NCBI RefSeq assembly: GCF_029407905.1
Contig: NC_073628.1
Coordinates: 91,322,501-91,386,500 of the forward strand
DNA: 64,000 nt
Source of the DNA: Bubalus kerabau
Lineage: Eukaryota; Chordata; Mammalia; Artiodactyla; Bovidae
Direction of reading: 5' to 3'
Below are positions 34,086 to 45,021 of this stretch, piece after piece. Made by a program: the position numbers and the translations under genes. Below the pieces are notes generated by a model. That model saw nothing but the letters and a program-made list of their open reading frames with translations, did no database searches and was not told where the DNA came from. Position 1 is the first letter of the stretch, and the number at the start of each line of letters is the position of its first letter.

Positions 34086-34241
34086 GAAGTCCTTGTTAAC
34101 AGCCATCTCCTGAGTTTTCTACCTCATGACCAGGAGAGGGAAAAACTAGTTGGCCTTACTTGTCCTGGAATCTAGAACCAGTAAGAGTGAAAGACATCAT
34201 TGGTTGGAATTTATCAATTGGTGAAACGTGTTCATTTGAAT

Positions 34242-34343
34242 TTCTTGCCTGGAGAATCCCAGGGATGGTGGAGCCTGGTGGGCTGCGTCTATGGGGTCGC
34301 ACAGAGTTGGACACGACTGAAGCGACTTGGCAGTAGCAGCAGA
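34242..34343 (-). mobile_element. BOV-A2 SINE, truncated to the first monomer
   Basis: 'cttgcctggagaatcccag' to the CAGTAGCAGCAG end, which is the reverse of the (GCT)n head. A perfect 10-bp duplication (tcatttgaat) lies at 34232-34241 and 34344-34353. Confidence 0.92.
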
Positions 34344-34368
34344 TCATTTGAATAAGATCAAATGTCTT

Positions 34369-34696
34369 TATTCATTTTTTACTGTACTTGCTCTTCGTTG
34401 CTACATGGACTTTTCTCTATTTGTGCAGAGCGGGGCTACTCTCTAGTTACATTATGGAAACTTCTCTTCGCTTCTCTTGCTGTGTAGCACGGGCTCTGGG
34501 CAAACGGGCTGTCAGAGTTGCAGCACGCTGGCTCAGCAGCTGCAGCTGCCGGGCTCTAGAGCACAGGCTCAGTATTTGTGGTGAACAGGCTTAGCTGCCC
34601 CAAGGCTTTTGGGATCTTCCTGGACCAGGGACTGAACCTGTGTCTCCTGCATTGCTGGATGGACACTTTACCGCTGAGCCACCAAGGAAGCCCCTC
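34369..34696 (-). mobile_element. CHR-type SINE
   Basis: Antisense copy: 'gtacttgctcttcgttgctac', 'ggaccagggactgaacc', 'taccgctgagccaccaagg'. A 10-bp duplication (caaatgtctt) lies at 34359-34368 and 34697-34706. Confidence 0.93.
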
Positions 34697-34706
34697 CAAA
34701 TGTCTT

Positions 34707-35130
34707 ACTTGAGGTGACAGGCCCAGACTCTGAATTCTACTATGCCAGCATACAACCTCAGTGGCATTTAAGCCTTAACACCCAAGTTTTCTCTACACAA
34801 GCTCTGTGCATCCTGTTTTTCTTCCTAACCCCTGGTTGGTATCAAAAAGGGCCAATTTGACACTGGAGACAGGCCCCCATCCCTACGATAAAACTAAAGT
34901 CACTGCTCCCTTTGGTCTTTCAAAGCTTGGGAAATGATATGACAGGCAGGATCCCTGATGTTTCAACAAGTTTTCCACCAAAGGTTTTGGTGGAAGGATG
35001 AGTGTAGGATGAGTAGGGAAAAGACATCCCGGCTAGCTACTCTATTCCAGATATTTGGAATTCATCCTGTGGGAAGAAATAACAGCATGTGAGGAGAATC
35101 TTAGCATTCTCACTTACCTGTTTGCTTGGC
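34707..35130. other. Unassigned stretch
   Basis: No gene or recognised element. Confidence 0.5.
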
Positions 35131-35135
35131 TTGTT

Positions 35136-35519
35136 GTTGCTGTTGTTTAACTTATTTATTTATTTTAATTGGAGGACAATTATTTTACAGTATTGTGATG
35201 ATTTTTGCCATTCATCAAATGAATCAACCACAGGGATACATGTGTCCCCCTCATTCTGAACCCCCCTCCCATCTCCCTCCCCACCTCACCCCTCTGGGTC
35301 GTCCCAGAGCACCGGCTTTGGGTGCCCTGCTTCATGCACCGGACTTGCTCTGCTTATCTATTTTACAAATGGTAATATACATGTTTCAATGCTATTTTCT
35401 CAAATCATCCCACCCTCGCCTTCTCCCACTAAGTCTAAAAGTCTGTTCTTTACATCCGTGTCTCCTTTGCTGCCCTGCCTGTAGGATTGTCAGTACCATC
35501 TTTCTAAATTTCATATATA
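35136..35519 (-). mobile_element. Ruminant L1 3' end (antisense), short
   Basis: Same 3' UTR as the L1 at 14.2 kb: 'attggaggacaattattttacagtattgtg', 'cacagggatacatgtgtccccc'. Only about 385 bases; it runs directly into a Bov-tA. The plus-strand frame at 35126-35716 (196 codons) is read across this L1 and the SINE and is not a gene. Confidence 0.92.
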
Positions 35520-35733
35520 TGTGTTGCTGTTGTTTAGTCACTAAGTCGTGTCCAACTCTTTTCTACCCCATGGACTGTAGCTCGCCAGGCTCCTCTGTCC
35601 ATGGGATTTTCCAGGCAAGAATACTTGAGCAGATTGCCATTTCCTCCTCCAGGGGATCTCCCAGGCCCAGGGATCCAAACTCACATCTGCCCTGCAGGTG
35701 GATTCTTTACCACTGAGCCACGTGGGGACCCCA
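35520..35733 (-). mobile_element. Bov-tA SINE
   Basis: Antisense copy from 'gtgttgctgttgtttagtc' to 'ctgagccacgtggggacccc', abutting the L1 3' UTR piece. Confidence 0.93.
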
Positions 35734-36339
35734 TTTGCTTTGCTAAGCCTCACTAATGATTTGTCAGCTTCTCCTCCAAGTCCTTATCCCTCTACCACTT
35801 TGAATTCTGTGTTGTGAGATGTCAACTAGACACCCATAATGGAGGTTATGCACGTTTGGGCTCATTATTATGGGACTGTTCTGATGCCCTCTTTCTACCA
35901 CTCCTACTATAGTAACTTTCAAGTCCTTGAGGATTGCGACCAATTATTGCAGCCATCACAGTACCTACCATAGTGCTAAGCAAGGGATAATTGCTCAATA
36001 AATATGGCTTTATTTTGACCCTGTCTCACTCAGGCTATACCACTAGAGGAAGTTCAGTGCAAAATGAGTCATACCTGAAGATGCCACAATTATTCCATTC
36101 AGAACTTCCTCTTAAAGCTTTCTTTCTTCAAGTTCTTCTTTGAAGACCATCCAGTGCTAATACTGGAATTGTCAGCACCGCACGTGACAGCGTAATTTAT
36201 AGTCAGGCACAGTTCTTTCTAAAGCTCAGGGGTTCCAGAGGGAACCAGACACTCTTCCCTCATCGCTCTCCCCTCAACCATCCTCCCCTCTGCTCTAGAA
36301 GTGATGTGACATAGTTTCTGAGAAGGAGGAATTGTCATT
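35734..36339. other. Unassigned stretch with a possible L2 tail
   Basis: At 35905-36020, 'agtacctaccatagtgctaagc...ctcaataaatatggc' resembles the L2 3' end in sense. The rest is unassigned. Confidence 0.4.
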
Positions 36340-36825
36340 ATATGTTGCCTTCCTGTGACTTCTCACTGCACTTGGAATAACATGCAAAATTCTTTCCAGG
36401 GTTCCTGCCCTCTGTGTCATTCTCACTTCCTCATTCTCTCCTTCCCCTCAATGTCCCAGCCATAGAACCCATCTTAATTAACTTCCTCAACACTTACATC
36501 TCTCTTTACCACAGTGTCTCAAAGGAATGTGTTTCCTCAGCCTGGAAGATTCTCCAGGACTGATTCCTTGGGCCTCAGGTTTTGCTTTAAATGTGATCTC
36601 CTCCTTTGACCACAAAAGTATGGTAGGTTTGCCCTCTACCCATTGTCTCTGTTGTATTATCTATATCCTTTGCAGCACTTACTTTAATTTATAATTGAAT
36701 ATTTTGTTGCTGCCAGTGGACTGCAAACCCCTAAGAGCACAGACCATGTTAGTCTTATTCCTCTCTATGTCTCTAGTGCCTGGCTCAGAGCTTCACACCA
36801 AGCAGGGACTCACTAAACACTTGTT
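36340..36825 (+). mobile_element. L2 LINE 3' end
   Basis: Sense L2: 'gcacttggaataacatgcaaaattc', 'ctgccagtggactgcaaacccc', 'gagcacagaccatgttagtctt', 'gtgcctggctcagagc'. About 490 bases, old. Confidence 0.75.
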
Positions 36826-36906
36826 AAAGAAAGAAAGCAAGAAGGAGAGAGAGAGAGAAAGGAGGAAAGGAAGGAAGAAAGGAGGAAAGGAAAGAAGGAA
36901 AGGATA
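36826..36906. repeat. GA-rich purine tract
   Basis: About 80 bases almost free of pyrimidines on the plus strand (GAAA, GAGA and GGAAA units). The 70-codon Lys/Arg/Glu frame here is translated microsatellite. Confidence 0.95.
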
Positions 36907-37020
36907 GATTCTTTGAGAGAAATTTATCCTTTTCTTTCTGAATATCCTTCCTATTTGTCCATCTCAGGCCCTTCCAGAAAGCTGAGGAACATTTTCTTCA
37001 AATCAGAAGACTCTAGAAAT

Positions 37021-37286
37021 ATCTGCTGCTACTGCTAAGTCACTTCAGTCGTGTCCAACTCTGTGTGACCCCAGAGACAGCAGCCCACCAGGCTCTCCCA
37101 TCCCTGGGATTCTCCAGGCAAGAACACTGGAGTGGGTTGCCATTTCCTTCTCCAATACATGAAAGTGAAAAGTGAAAGTGAAGTTGCTCAGTCATATGCG
37201 ACTCTTCGCGACCCCATGGACTGCAGCCTACCAGGCTCCTCCGTCCATGGGATTTTCCAGGCAAGAATACTGGAGTGGGTTGCCAT
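37021..37286 (+). mobile_element. BOV-A2 SINE
   Basis: Dimer from the GCTGCTACTGCT head to 'ggagtgggttgccatc'. A near-perfect 9-bp duplication (tctaga[a/g]at) lies at about 37012-37020 and 37287-37295. Confidence 0.94.
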
Positions 37287-37680
37287 CTAGAGATGTAGAT
37301 AAGTTAGTTTTGGGGTGTGTGTGTGTGTGGTGATGTAGGAGTAGGGAGTTAATTTGTTTCTCCCAGCAGGAGGTATGCAATTTACCAGGAATGAAGAGAA
37401 ATGTACAGCATGCAGGTTGGGCATCATGCTGAATTCAAGAGTCCAGTTTCTAGGGCCAAAATAGATTCCTACAGCCTAAAGGATCATTTTAGAGCTGTCC
37501 ATGGTTTAGTAGGTAACAGACTGAAACCTCTAGCAAATGTAGGTCATATGCTACAATTTTATTCTCTACTCACAGAAGACTTCTGTACTCCAAATACGTA
37601 GGGGTTCTTTCCCACACTAAGTGACTCTCCAACACTAGCCTGGTGTCCTATAATTTAACTGAATTCTGAGACTATCTACC

Positions 37681-37868
37681 TAGCTGCTGCTGCTGCTAAG
37701 TCGCTTCAGTCATGTCCGACTCTGTGCAACCCCATAGACGACAGCCCATTAGGCTCCTCTGTCCCTGGGATTCTCCAGGCAAGAACACTGGAGTGGGTTG
37801 CCATTTCCTTCTCCAATGCATGAAAGTGAAAAGTGAAAGTGAAGTCGCTCAGTTGTGCCTGATTCTTA
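37681..37868 (+). mobile_element. BOV-A2 SINE, 3' truncated
   Basis: Complete first monomer and linker, but the second monomer stops after 'gtgcctgattctta'. Confidence 0.92.
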
Positions 37869-38386
37869 GAGAGAGCATGAAATCTCACTGATTAGGGGCT
37901 CAACCCACAGGACTGCACCCACTTCAGATGCCAGTCCCAAGTCCAGGTTATTACCTCGACTCTGACTGATCTATCCACCCCCAACCCTAGGTTTGATAAT
38001 TTACTAGACTAACTGACTGAATTCAGGACAACATTTACAATTTCTGACATTATAATATGAAGAGATGCAGGAATAGGTCCAGAAGGATTCCCAGCACAGG
38101 AGTGTCTATCCTCTGGGAGTCTGGTTTGTGCCACGCTCCCTGAATGTGGATTCATTTTTGGTCACCAATCTGGAAGCTCTCTGAATCTCATGCCTAGGGG
38201 TTTTTATGGAGGCTTCATTATATAGATATAATGGATTAAATCATTGGCCACTGATGACTGATTCAATGTCCAGACCCCCTCCTCTTTGCAGAGGTGGAGA
38301 AGGGGCTAAAAGTTCCAATCTTCTAATCAGGTGGTTGGTTCTCCTTACAGCCATCCCCTATGAGTGCCAACATCTGTTGGAATATA
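37869..38386. mobile_element. Probable ancient LTR remnant
   Basis: Phrases such as 'taggtttgataatttactaga', 'ccagcacaggagtgtctatcc', 'atggaggcttcattatatagata' and 'ggattaaatcattggccactg' are typical of an old mammalian LTR-type repeat; the family is not resolved. It is cut on the left by BOV-A2 and on the right by BovB. Confidence 0.45.
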
Positions 38387-39493
38387 AAGAAAGCAAGGAA
38401 ATTCCAGAACAACATCTACTTCTGCTTCATTAACTATGCTAAAGCCTTTGACTGTGTGGATCAAACTATGGAAAATTCTTAAAGAGATGGGAATACCAGA
38501 CCACCTTACCTGTCTCTTGAGAAACCTGTATGCAGGTCAAGAAGCAACAGTTAGAAGTGACATGGAAAAACAGACTGGTTCCAATTGGGAAAGGAGTACA
38601 TCAAGGCTGTATATTGTCACTCTGCTTATTTAACTTAAATGCAGAGTATGTCATGCAAAATGCAGGGCTGGATGTAGCACAAGCCAGAATCAGGATTGCG
38701 AGGAGAAATATCAATAACCTCAGATATGCAGATGAAACCACCCTAATGGCCGAAAGCAAAGAGGGACTAAAGAGCCTCTTGATGAAAGTGAAAGAGGAGA
38801 GTGAAAAAGCTGGCTTAAAACTCAGCATTCAAAAAGCTAAGTGATAGGACTGGATGCCATCATTTCATGACAAATAGATGAGGAAGAAATGTAATAGTGA
38901 CAGATTTTATTTTCTTGGGCTCCAAAATCATTGTGGACAGTGACTGCAGCCATGAAATTAAAAGACCTTTGCTCCTTAGAAGAAAAGCTATGACAAACCT
39001 AGACTGTGTATTGAAAAGCAGAGACATCACTTTGCCAGCAAAGGTCCATACAGTCAAAGCTACGATTTTTCCAGTAGTCATGTATAGATGTGAGAGCTGG
39101 ACCGTAAAGAAAGCTGAGCACTGAAGAATTGGTGCTTTGGAATTATGGTGCTGGAGAAGATTCTTGAGAGTCCCTTAGACAGCAAAGAGATCAAACTAGT
39201 CAATCCTAAAGGAAATCAGACCTGAATATTTATGGGAAGGACTGAAACCGAAGCTCCAATATTTTGGCCACCTAATGCAAAGAGTCAACTCATTGGAAAA
39301 GACCCTGATTCTGGAAAAGATTGAGGGCAAGAGGAGAGGATGACAGAAGATGAGACGGTTGGATGGCATCACCAACTCAATGGACGTGAGTTTGAGCAAA
39401 CTCCGGGAGATAGTGAAGGACAGGGAAGCCTGGTGTGCTGCAGTCATGGGGTCACAAAAAGTGGGACACAACTGAGCGACTGAACAGCAACAA
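38387..39493 (+). mobile_element. BovB LINE, 5'-truncated 1.1 kb copy
   Basis: The longest uninterrupted BovB here. Sense strand from 'aaagaaagcaaggaaattcc' in the reverse transcriptase to 'caactgagcgactgaac'. More diverged than the other BovBs, with many stops. Confidence 0.93.
38400..39470 (+). pseudogene. BovB reverse transcriptase relic
   Basis: BovB (RTE clade) reverse transcriptase copies BovB RNA and mobilises Bov SINEs. Visible motifs: motif A as FINYAKAFDCVDQ (the copy has N in the usual 'FID' place), and the catalytic box as RYADE instead of YADD, so the second aspartate is lost. Stops and frameshifts separate the frames at 38436-38633, 38530-38844 and 38897-39124. The endonuclease part is missing. 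Confidence 0.88.
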
Positions 39494-40193
39494 ATGAGTG
39501 GTTATCTAGGGGCTTTCCCAAAACTCATCTCATTAACAAATTCAGCTGTGTCTGAAAGAACCTTGTTGTGAATATTAAACACTCTTTTTTTCACCTTTAT
39601 GACTCTCATCACTTGGGAAATTCCAAGAGTTTTAGGAACTCTGCCAGGAAAGGGGATGAAGACTGAACATATCTTTATTATTATAAATCACAATATCACA
39701 GCCACCTCTAGATAAAACTGATAATTGATTGTGTTATTTTTAAAAGATGATGTAAGGTCAGGAGGGATGTATTGAGTCAGTAAAGAGAGGAAGACAATGC
39801 AGACCGACATCTGCCTTCCCAAAACTTCTGTCTACCCAAGGTCCATGGGAGGCTGAGCTGGATGTAGGATGCCAAGCAGCCCTCCTATCATTCATTGGCT
39901 GGTGCTGATGGCTTTAATTAGACTACATACTTAGGGAGATTTACCCCCTGGTTCAATTGTAATTTTCCATGGGATTCTAACTCCAGGCATCCCAGAACCA
40001 AATGTCCTCAATAAACCTCAGTTCAGCTGAGTGCATGTGCATGGAAGAAAGCTCTGCTGCAGTTTTCTTTGCTGAGTTCTCTGTTTCCACAGTGGCAGGC
40101 CCGGCTGTGGGCCAGTGACATCCCTGGGGCTCTGTGGTTCCAGCAGTGCTGGGGGAATGTGCAGGCAAACTAAGCAGCTCCTCACTCACTCAC
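39494..40193. other. Unassigned intergenic stretch
   Basis: No gene or recognised element. Confidence 0.5.
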
Positions 40194-40375
40194 TCATGTT
40201 CAGTCATGTCTGCCTCTTTGGATTGTAGCCCGCTAGGCTCCTCTGTCCTTGGGATTTCCAGGCAAGAATACTGGAGTGGGTTGCCATTTCTTTCTCCAGG
40301 GATGGAACTCTTGTCTCCTGTGGCTCCTGCATTGGCAGGCAGATTCTTTACCAGTGAGCCACCCGGGCAGCTCTC
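40194..40375 (-). mobile_element. Bov-tA SINE
   Basis: Antisense copy: 'catgttcagtcatgtctgcc' to 'ccagtgagccacccgggcagc'. Three ACTC units lie just before it. Confidence 0.9.
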
Positions 40376-40638
40376 TAACCTACTAACAATCCCAGGGTGG
40401 GCTAGCAGTCCGCTTGCAACCATGTCTCCTCTGCCTTAAGATCCTAGTTTCCCCATATCTAAATCTATTACAGGTAAAATTGATAAATTGCTAGATTCTT
40501 CATCGATCTTGGGAAAGTTACTGACCCTGCCTCAGTCTTCTTGTCTCTAAAATGGGGATACTGTTAATTCTTCACAGGATTAACCAATAAATAAATGAGC
40601 TATTATGTGGAAATCACATAGAAATGCATAATAATTAT

Positions 40639-40816
40639 TGTTGTTTTGTCACTAATGTCTGACTCTTTTGGGACCCCATGGGCTGTAGCCCACCATGCTC
40701 CTCTAGCTACAGGATTTCCCAGGCAAGAATCCAGGGAATCTTCTCATCCCAGGGATTGAACCCACATCTCCTGCATTGCAGGCCACTTCTTTATCACTGG
40801 GCCACCAGGGCTTCCC
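40639..40816 (-). mobile_element. Bov-tA SINE
   Basis: Antisense copy: 'ttgttgttttgtcactaatg' to 'gggccaccagggcttccc', internally shortened. An ATAATAAT-type duplication flanks it. Confidence 0.9.
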
Positions 40817-41169
40817 ATAATAATAACTGAGGCTTCATAAATGGTAGTCAATATGACTAACAGTACTGTACCATTACCATTGTACATTAGCTCCTGGAAG
40901 AGAAGGAATTGACCTTATTCATTCCTAGGTCCCAGGGGCCTGACTCAGTACTCAGCACACTGAAGTGCTCATGAGGCATTGAATTCAACCTCCCTAGCAC
41001 TTACTATCTGCACCATTCCAATGCTTGCTCTTCATCTAATGTTTGCTCTGACTTTCACTGTGAAAATTATATATTCCAATCTGTGGTTTCCTGGAAGTAC
41101 AGGATTTCTCATTTATTAATATCTTTGTATGCCTCATACCATCTGGCTCATATAGTAGGGGTGCCTGAT

Positions 41170-41906
41170 AACTATTTTTTAAAATTGTTATTGAAATGTA
41201 ATTGGTTTATGATGTTTCAGGTGTGCAGCACAGTGATTCAGTTATATATAGTTTTTCAGATTCTTTTTTCTATTTTCAATGTTTTTTATTGTGGTAAAAA
41301 TCACAAAATATAAAGCATTCTATTTTAACTATATTTAACTGTACAGGTCAGTGGTACTAAGTACATTCACATTGTTGTGAACCTCTCACCATCATCTGCC
41401 TCCCCAATTTTTTATCTTCCTAAACTGAAATTCTGTCCTCATTAAACACTAACTCCTCATTCCCCTTCTCCTGCCCACCCCCAACCCCTGGCATCTAGCA
41501 ATGTACTTTCTGACTCTATGAGTTTGACTATTCTAGGTATCTCGTATAAGTGGAATCAAACAGTATTTGTCTGCACCTGCTATATGTTGGAATGCTTTTA
41601 AGGTTAACTTAATAGGGTTAATATAATATGTCCTGAAAACAGATTGTACCTTCTTTTTTCCCCCTGTGCTAGAGTAGTTTCTCATTAGTTATCTATTTTA
41701 TACATGGTAAAGTATATATGTCAAACCTACTGTATATAAAATAGATAACTTATCAGATTCTTTTTCATTATAGGTTATTGCAAGATACTGAATATATTTC
41801 TATGTGCTATATAGTAGGTCTTTCTTGGTTATCTATTTTACATGTAGTAGTATATATGTTTTAATCCCAAACTCCTAATTCAACTCATTTAACTCCTGAT
41901 TTATCT

Positions 41907-41942
<36 letters not shown>

Positions 41943-42370
41943 CACATCTTCTCTATCCATTCATCTGTGAATGGACATTTAGGTTGCTTCCTTGTCTTGA
42001 CTTTTGTTAATAGTGTTGCTATGAAAATAGGGGTGCATGTGTCTTTTGAATTATATTTTTCTCCAGATACACACCCAGGAGTGGGATTGCAGGATCATAT
42101 AGTAGCTCTAGTTTTAGCTTTTAAGGAACCTCCATACTGTTTCCATAGTGACTGCACCAACTTACATTCCCACCACCAGTGTAGGAGGGTTCACTCTTTT
42201 CCATACCCTCTCCAGCATTTATTACTTGTAGACTTTTTGATGATGGCCATTCTGACTAATGTGACCAAACTCGTTGTAGTTTTGATTTGCATTTCTCTAA
42301 TAATTAGCAATGTTAGGCAGCTTTTCATGTGCCTTTTGTCTATCTGTGTGTCTTCTTTGAAGAACTGATA
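41170..42370 (-). mobile_element. L1 (antisense) interrupted by an older L1-type 3' end
   Basis: Pieces at 41170-41267 and about 41640-42370 follow an L1 3' UTR to ORF2 end in reverse ('ggtgtgcagcacagtgattcag', 'ttataggttattgcaagatac', 'cacccaggagtgggattgc'). Between them, 41268-41580 matches a different, older L1 3' UTR type ('ttattgtggtaaaaatcacaaaatataaag', 'aagtacattcacattgttgtg'). Confidence 0.8.
41909..41940. repeat. (GT)n microsatellite
   Basis: About 15 GT units where an L1 usually reads 'ccattgtgtgtatgta'. Confidence 0.97.
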
Positions 42371-42549
42371 ACTCTTCACAGACTTAAAATGCTGCATTTC
42401 TTAATCCTGATAACAAGGAAATCATGTGGGATACTTGCAAGAGCAGCTGGTATGCATGCATTTACACTCCAGTGATGACATAACTTATGAGTGGGAAGAG
42501 ATGTTCAAACCACCAGAGCACCAAGATTAAGGCCAACAGGCAAGAGGGG

Positions 42550-42690
42550 GCGGGGGGTGGTTACCTAAATACCGGACTGTACATTACGCTGTATGTTCCT
42601 TGGAGGCAAGGAACATTTTTCCTTCTTTCTCAGATACTTCACAAAGTGCCTGACCTGTATCATGCACTCAATGAATGTCAGTTAAATTGA
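42550..42690 (+). mobile_element. L2 3' end fragment
   Basis: 'tgttccttggaggcaaggaaca', 'cacaaagtgcctgacctgtatcatgcactcaatgaatg': sense L2 end. Confidence 0.65.
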
Positions 42691-43555
42691 CAAATGTATT
42701 CACACTTTAAACTCCAACTTAGGAAGCTCCCATTGCTCCTTCCCATTGTCCGATGTATGCTTATTAGCCTGGCCCTTCACCGAGCTACAGAGCTCCTGTC
42801 CCATTCCATCTCCACTGCCACATAATCTCCATCCCTCTCTAGATCCTCACCTGAGTCTCAGCTTGGCAAGAGGAGGGTCACATTTTGAAATCGTGTTTGT
42901 GCAAAATTAGCCACAAGCAGTTATGCCCACTTGGCTGGAATCTCTTCTTGGTATGCAGAAAGGTATCGACAATGAGTTCTGCCTCCTCTCATATAGGAGA
43001 AAAGCTTTCTTTGCTACTTCTTGATTGTATTCTCTTTTTGAACCAGTTCAGCCTCAGGAATTAGTTTTCCTACCAGTATCAGGTCTTTGAAGAGTATTAG
43101 CAGATTCTCTGCCTTAGCAGACAGACCAGCCAGAACTGCCAAACATAGCTCCCTCCGTTTTCATCATCTTTGAAAGAGGAAGGAGATGTTTGTCTTGACT
43201 TGCCCAACATCCTCTTTTGAAACAAAGACTAGACAGCAAAGGATAGAAGCTCTAATTACAACAGACTAAAAGCAAACAAGGATATTGATTATTTCACTTC
43301 ACGTGTGAAGTCTGGACAGTTTCAGAGTGGGCCAATTCATTGACATAGAAACATCATAGATCTAGCTTGGCTTTTTTGCAACTTTTCCCCACGGTTCTAA
43401 GATCTGCAATAGGTCAGGCCTTATATGCTGTCAAAAGTCTTCAGACACAGAGAGAGAGAATGTCCCAATCCTGGTCCCACCATCTGATATCCTCCTTGTC
43501 TCACTGAGCAGCCCAATCCACCCACGCTTAAACAATCATTATTCAAGGTGTGCAT
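42691..43555. other. Unassigned intergenic stretch
   Basis: No element or gene is recognised. Confidence 0.5.
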
Positions 43556-43762
43556 GAGTGCATGCTCAGTAGCTCAGTCATGTCTGACTCTTGCAACCCC
43601 ATGGACTGTATGTAGCCCGCCAGGCTCCTCTGTCCATGGAATTTTCCAGGCAAGAATACTAGAGAGGGTTGCCATTTCCTCCTCCAGGGAATTTTCTGTG
43701 CCCAGGGATTGAACCTGTGTCTCCTGCATCTGCAGGAGGATTCTTTTACCACTGAGCCTGAG
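43556..43762 (-). mobile_element. Bov-tA SINE
   Basis: Antisense copy from 'gcatgctcagtagctcagtc' to 'cttttaccactgagcctgagg'. Confidence 0.92.
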
Positions 43763-44249
43763 GCCGCCACAGCTGGCCTAGACCAATGACGTCCCACCCT
43801 CAGTGATTAGGTAGTCTAAGTTCCTAAAAAGGACACAACCCTTAAGGATGGCAACCAAAACCAGAGGTTGATAGCAAAGTAGAAAAAAGGAAACAGCTCC
43901 CTGGCAGGCAATCAACCGTGTCTGCGACAGAGAAGTTTGGTCCCTTGACATCTCTGAAGGAAATGAGTAAAATTACCCTCATTTTAAGCCGGGGTAAATC
44001 AAACCTCTGTAAGACAAGGATCCTGCTTACCCAGAGCTGCAATCTGGTTGAAGAGATAAAGGCTTCTCAAAGCATTAACTCAGACTGGCTCCATCATTAT
44101 CATCTTTGTGGAATGAAACAGTAACAAAGCGCAGTTGAAATCTTCTAGTATGCAAATAAAAAGTAGGATCACCATCGCAAAGAAAACAAAGTCTTCTTGT
44201 AGGCCATGCTGAGTCACACATGTGAGTACACACCTCCCAATTCCAGATA
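43763..44249. other. Unassigned 5' flank of the provirus
   Basis: No gene or repeat is recognised. It ends in the 5-base target duplication of the provirus (AATGT, 44250-44254). Confidence 0.5.
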
Positions 44250-44468
44250 AATGTTGATAGGTCCCACATAGGATCTCATTGATAAGATGGCTCATTATGT
44301 TGACCTCCCAAACAAAGAATAAATCACAGTCATCTGTGAAACTGACCAAATTGCCCAAATGGCATCCTGTTGTCTCCCTGGCACCTATCTTCTCAAAGCT
44401 GCAAAACCGCCAGATTCCAGACCTCCGGATACGTGACCATCCCTTCAGAGAATTATTCATCGGTGGGA

Positions 44469-44474
44469 TATAAG
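44469..44474 (+). promoter_or_regulatory. TATA-like box of the 5' LTR
   Basis: TATAAG, followed by 'aaggactcc'; kept in the 3' LTR at 48411-48416. Likely the former core promoter (inferred from position before the polyadenylation signal). Confidence 0.65.
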
Positions 44475-44540
44475 AAGGACTCCATTAGAAAGGGAAGACG
44501 CTGGTTCTCTTTAAGGGCCAGTCACCCTCTTTCCCCCTTT

Positions 44541-44546
44541 AATAAA
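44541..44546 (+). promoter_or_regulatory. Polyadenylation signal of the 5' LTR
   Basis: AATAAA about 72 bases after the TATA-like box. The matching signal in the 3' LTR is at 48484-48489. Confidence 0.75.
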
Positions 44547-44608
44547 TTTCCTTCTTCTTGCCTGATTGCCCGGCTCGTTCTCTTTTTCTCTTCACTCGCC
44601 TTACATTC

Positions 44609-44626
44609 TGGTGCAGAAACCCGGGA
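44609..44626 (+). other. Primer-binding site, tRNA-Phe type
   Basis: TGGTGCAGAAACCCGGGA begins three bases after the LTR. Compared from memory with the complement of the tRNA-Phe 3' end (TGGTGCCGAAACCCGGGA) it differs at one of 18 positions. Other common retroviral primers (Pro, Lys, His, Arg) fit worse. Confidence 0.8.
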
Positions 44627-44766
44627 GAGAAGATCCACCTCAAGTGGTTGGGCTTCTCTCACGAATCCACCTCCGGTGGTCCTCTCCCTTGGACCTTGCC
44701 GAGAAACTGAGACGAGCTCCGGGGCGGGACTCTCCACACACGGGCCCCCATTTCATCCATCAACTA

Positions 44767-44778
44767 CAAGGGTGAGTG
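44767..44778 (+). other. Candidate major splice donor in the leader
   Basis: 'acaagg|gtgagtg', a strong donor-like sequence between the primer site and gag, where retroviruses have their 5' donor. Inferred only. Confidence 0.45.
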
Positions 44779-45021
44779 AAATCCCATTCCCTCGGATCCT
44801 CTCTCTCTCGCCTCATTTCCAAGTCCTAGAGCTAAGCAGGAGGATCCCCACAGCCGACGGCCTTCAGCCTTGCGCCCCGTCTGACTTTGAGATAGGGGAC
44901 GCCCATTTCAAAGCAGACTATTATTACTCTCTGAGAAAGTCCTTAGAACAGGGACGCCTTTTCTCTCCGACCTTTCTCCTCACTTTCTCTCGCCCTTGTC
45001 TAACCTCTCTATTTGACCACA

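Larger units (their letters stand above)
44255..44605 (+). repeat. 5' LTR of the provirus
   Basis: Begins TGATAGG and ends CTTACA. It contains a TATA-like box and a polyadenylation signal. The U3 part is shared with 48201-48548. Confidence 0.95.

Noticed and set aside
35126..35716. 196-codon plus-strand frame with hydrophobic N-terminus
   Set aside because: It is read across an antisense L1 3' UTR and an antisense Bov-tA; the apparent signal-peptide look comes from T-rich repeat sequence.
36695..36907. Lys/Arg/Glu-rich 70-codon frame
   Set aside because: Translated GA-rich microsatellite following an L2 fragment.
41909..41940. GT array as a possible regulatory Z-DNA site
   Set aside because: It expanded at the usual GT position of an antisense L1, as did the array at 60124; nothing suggests a function.
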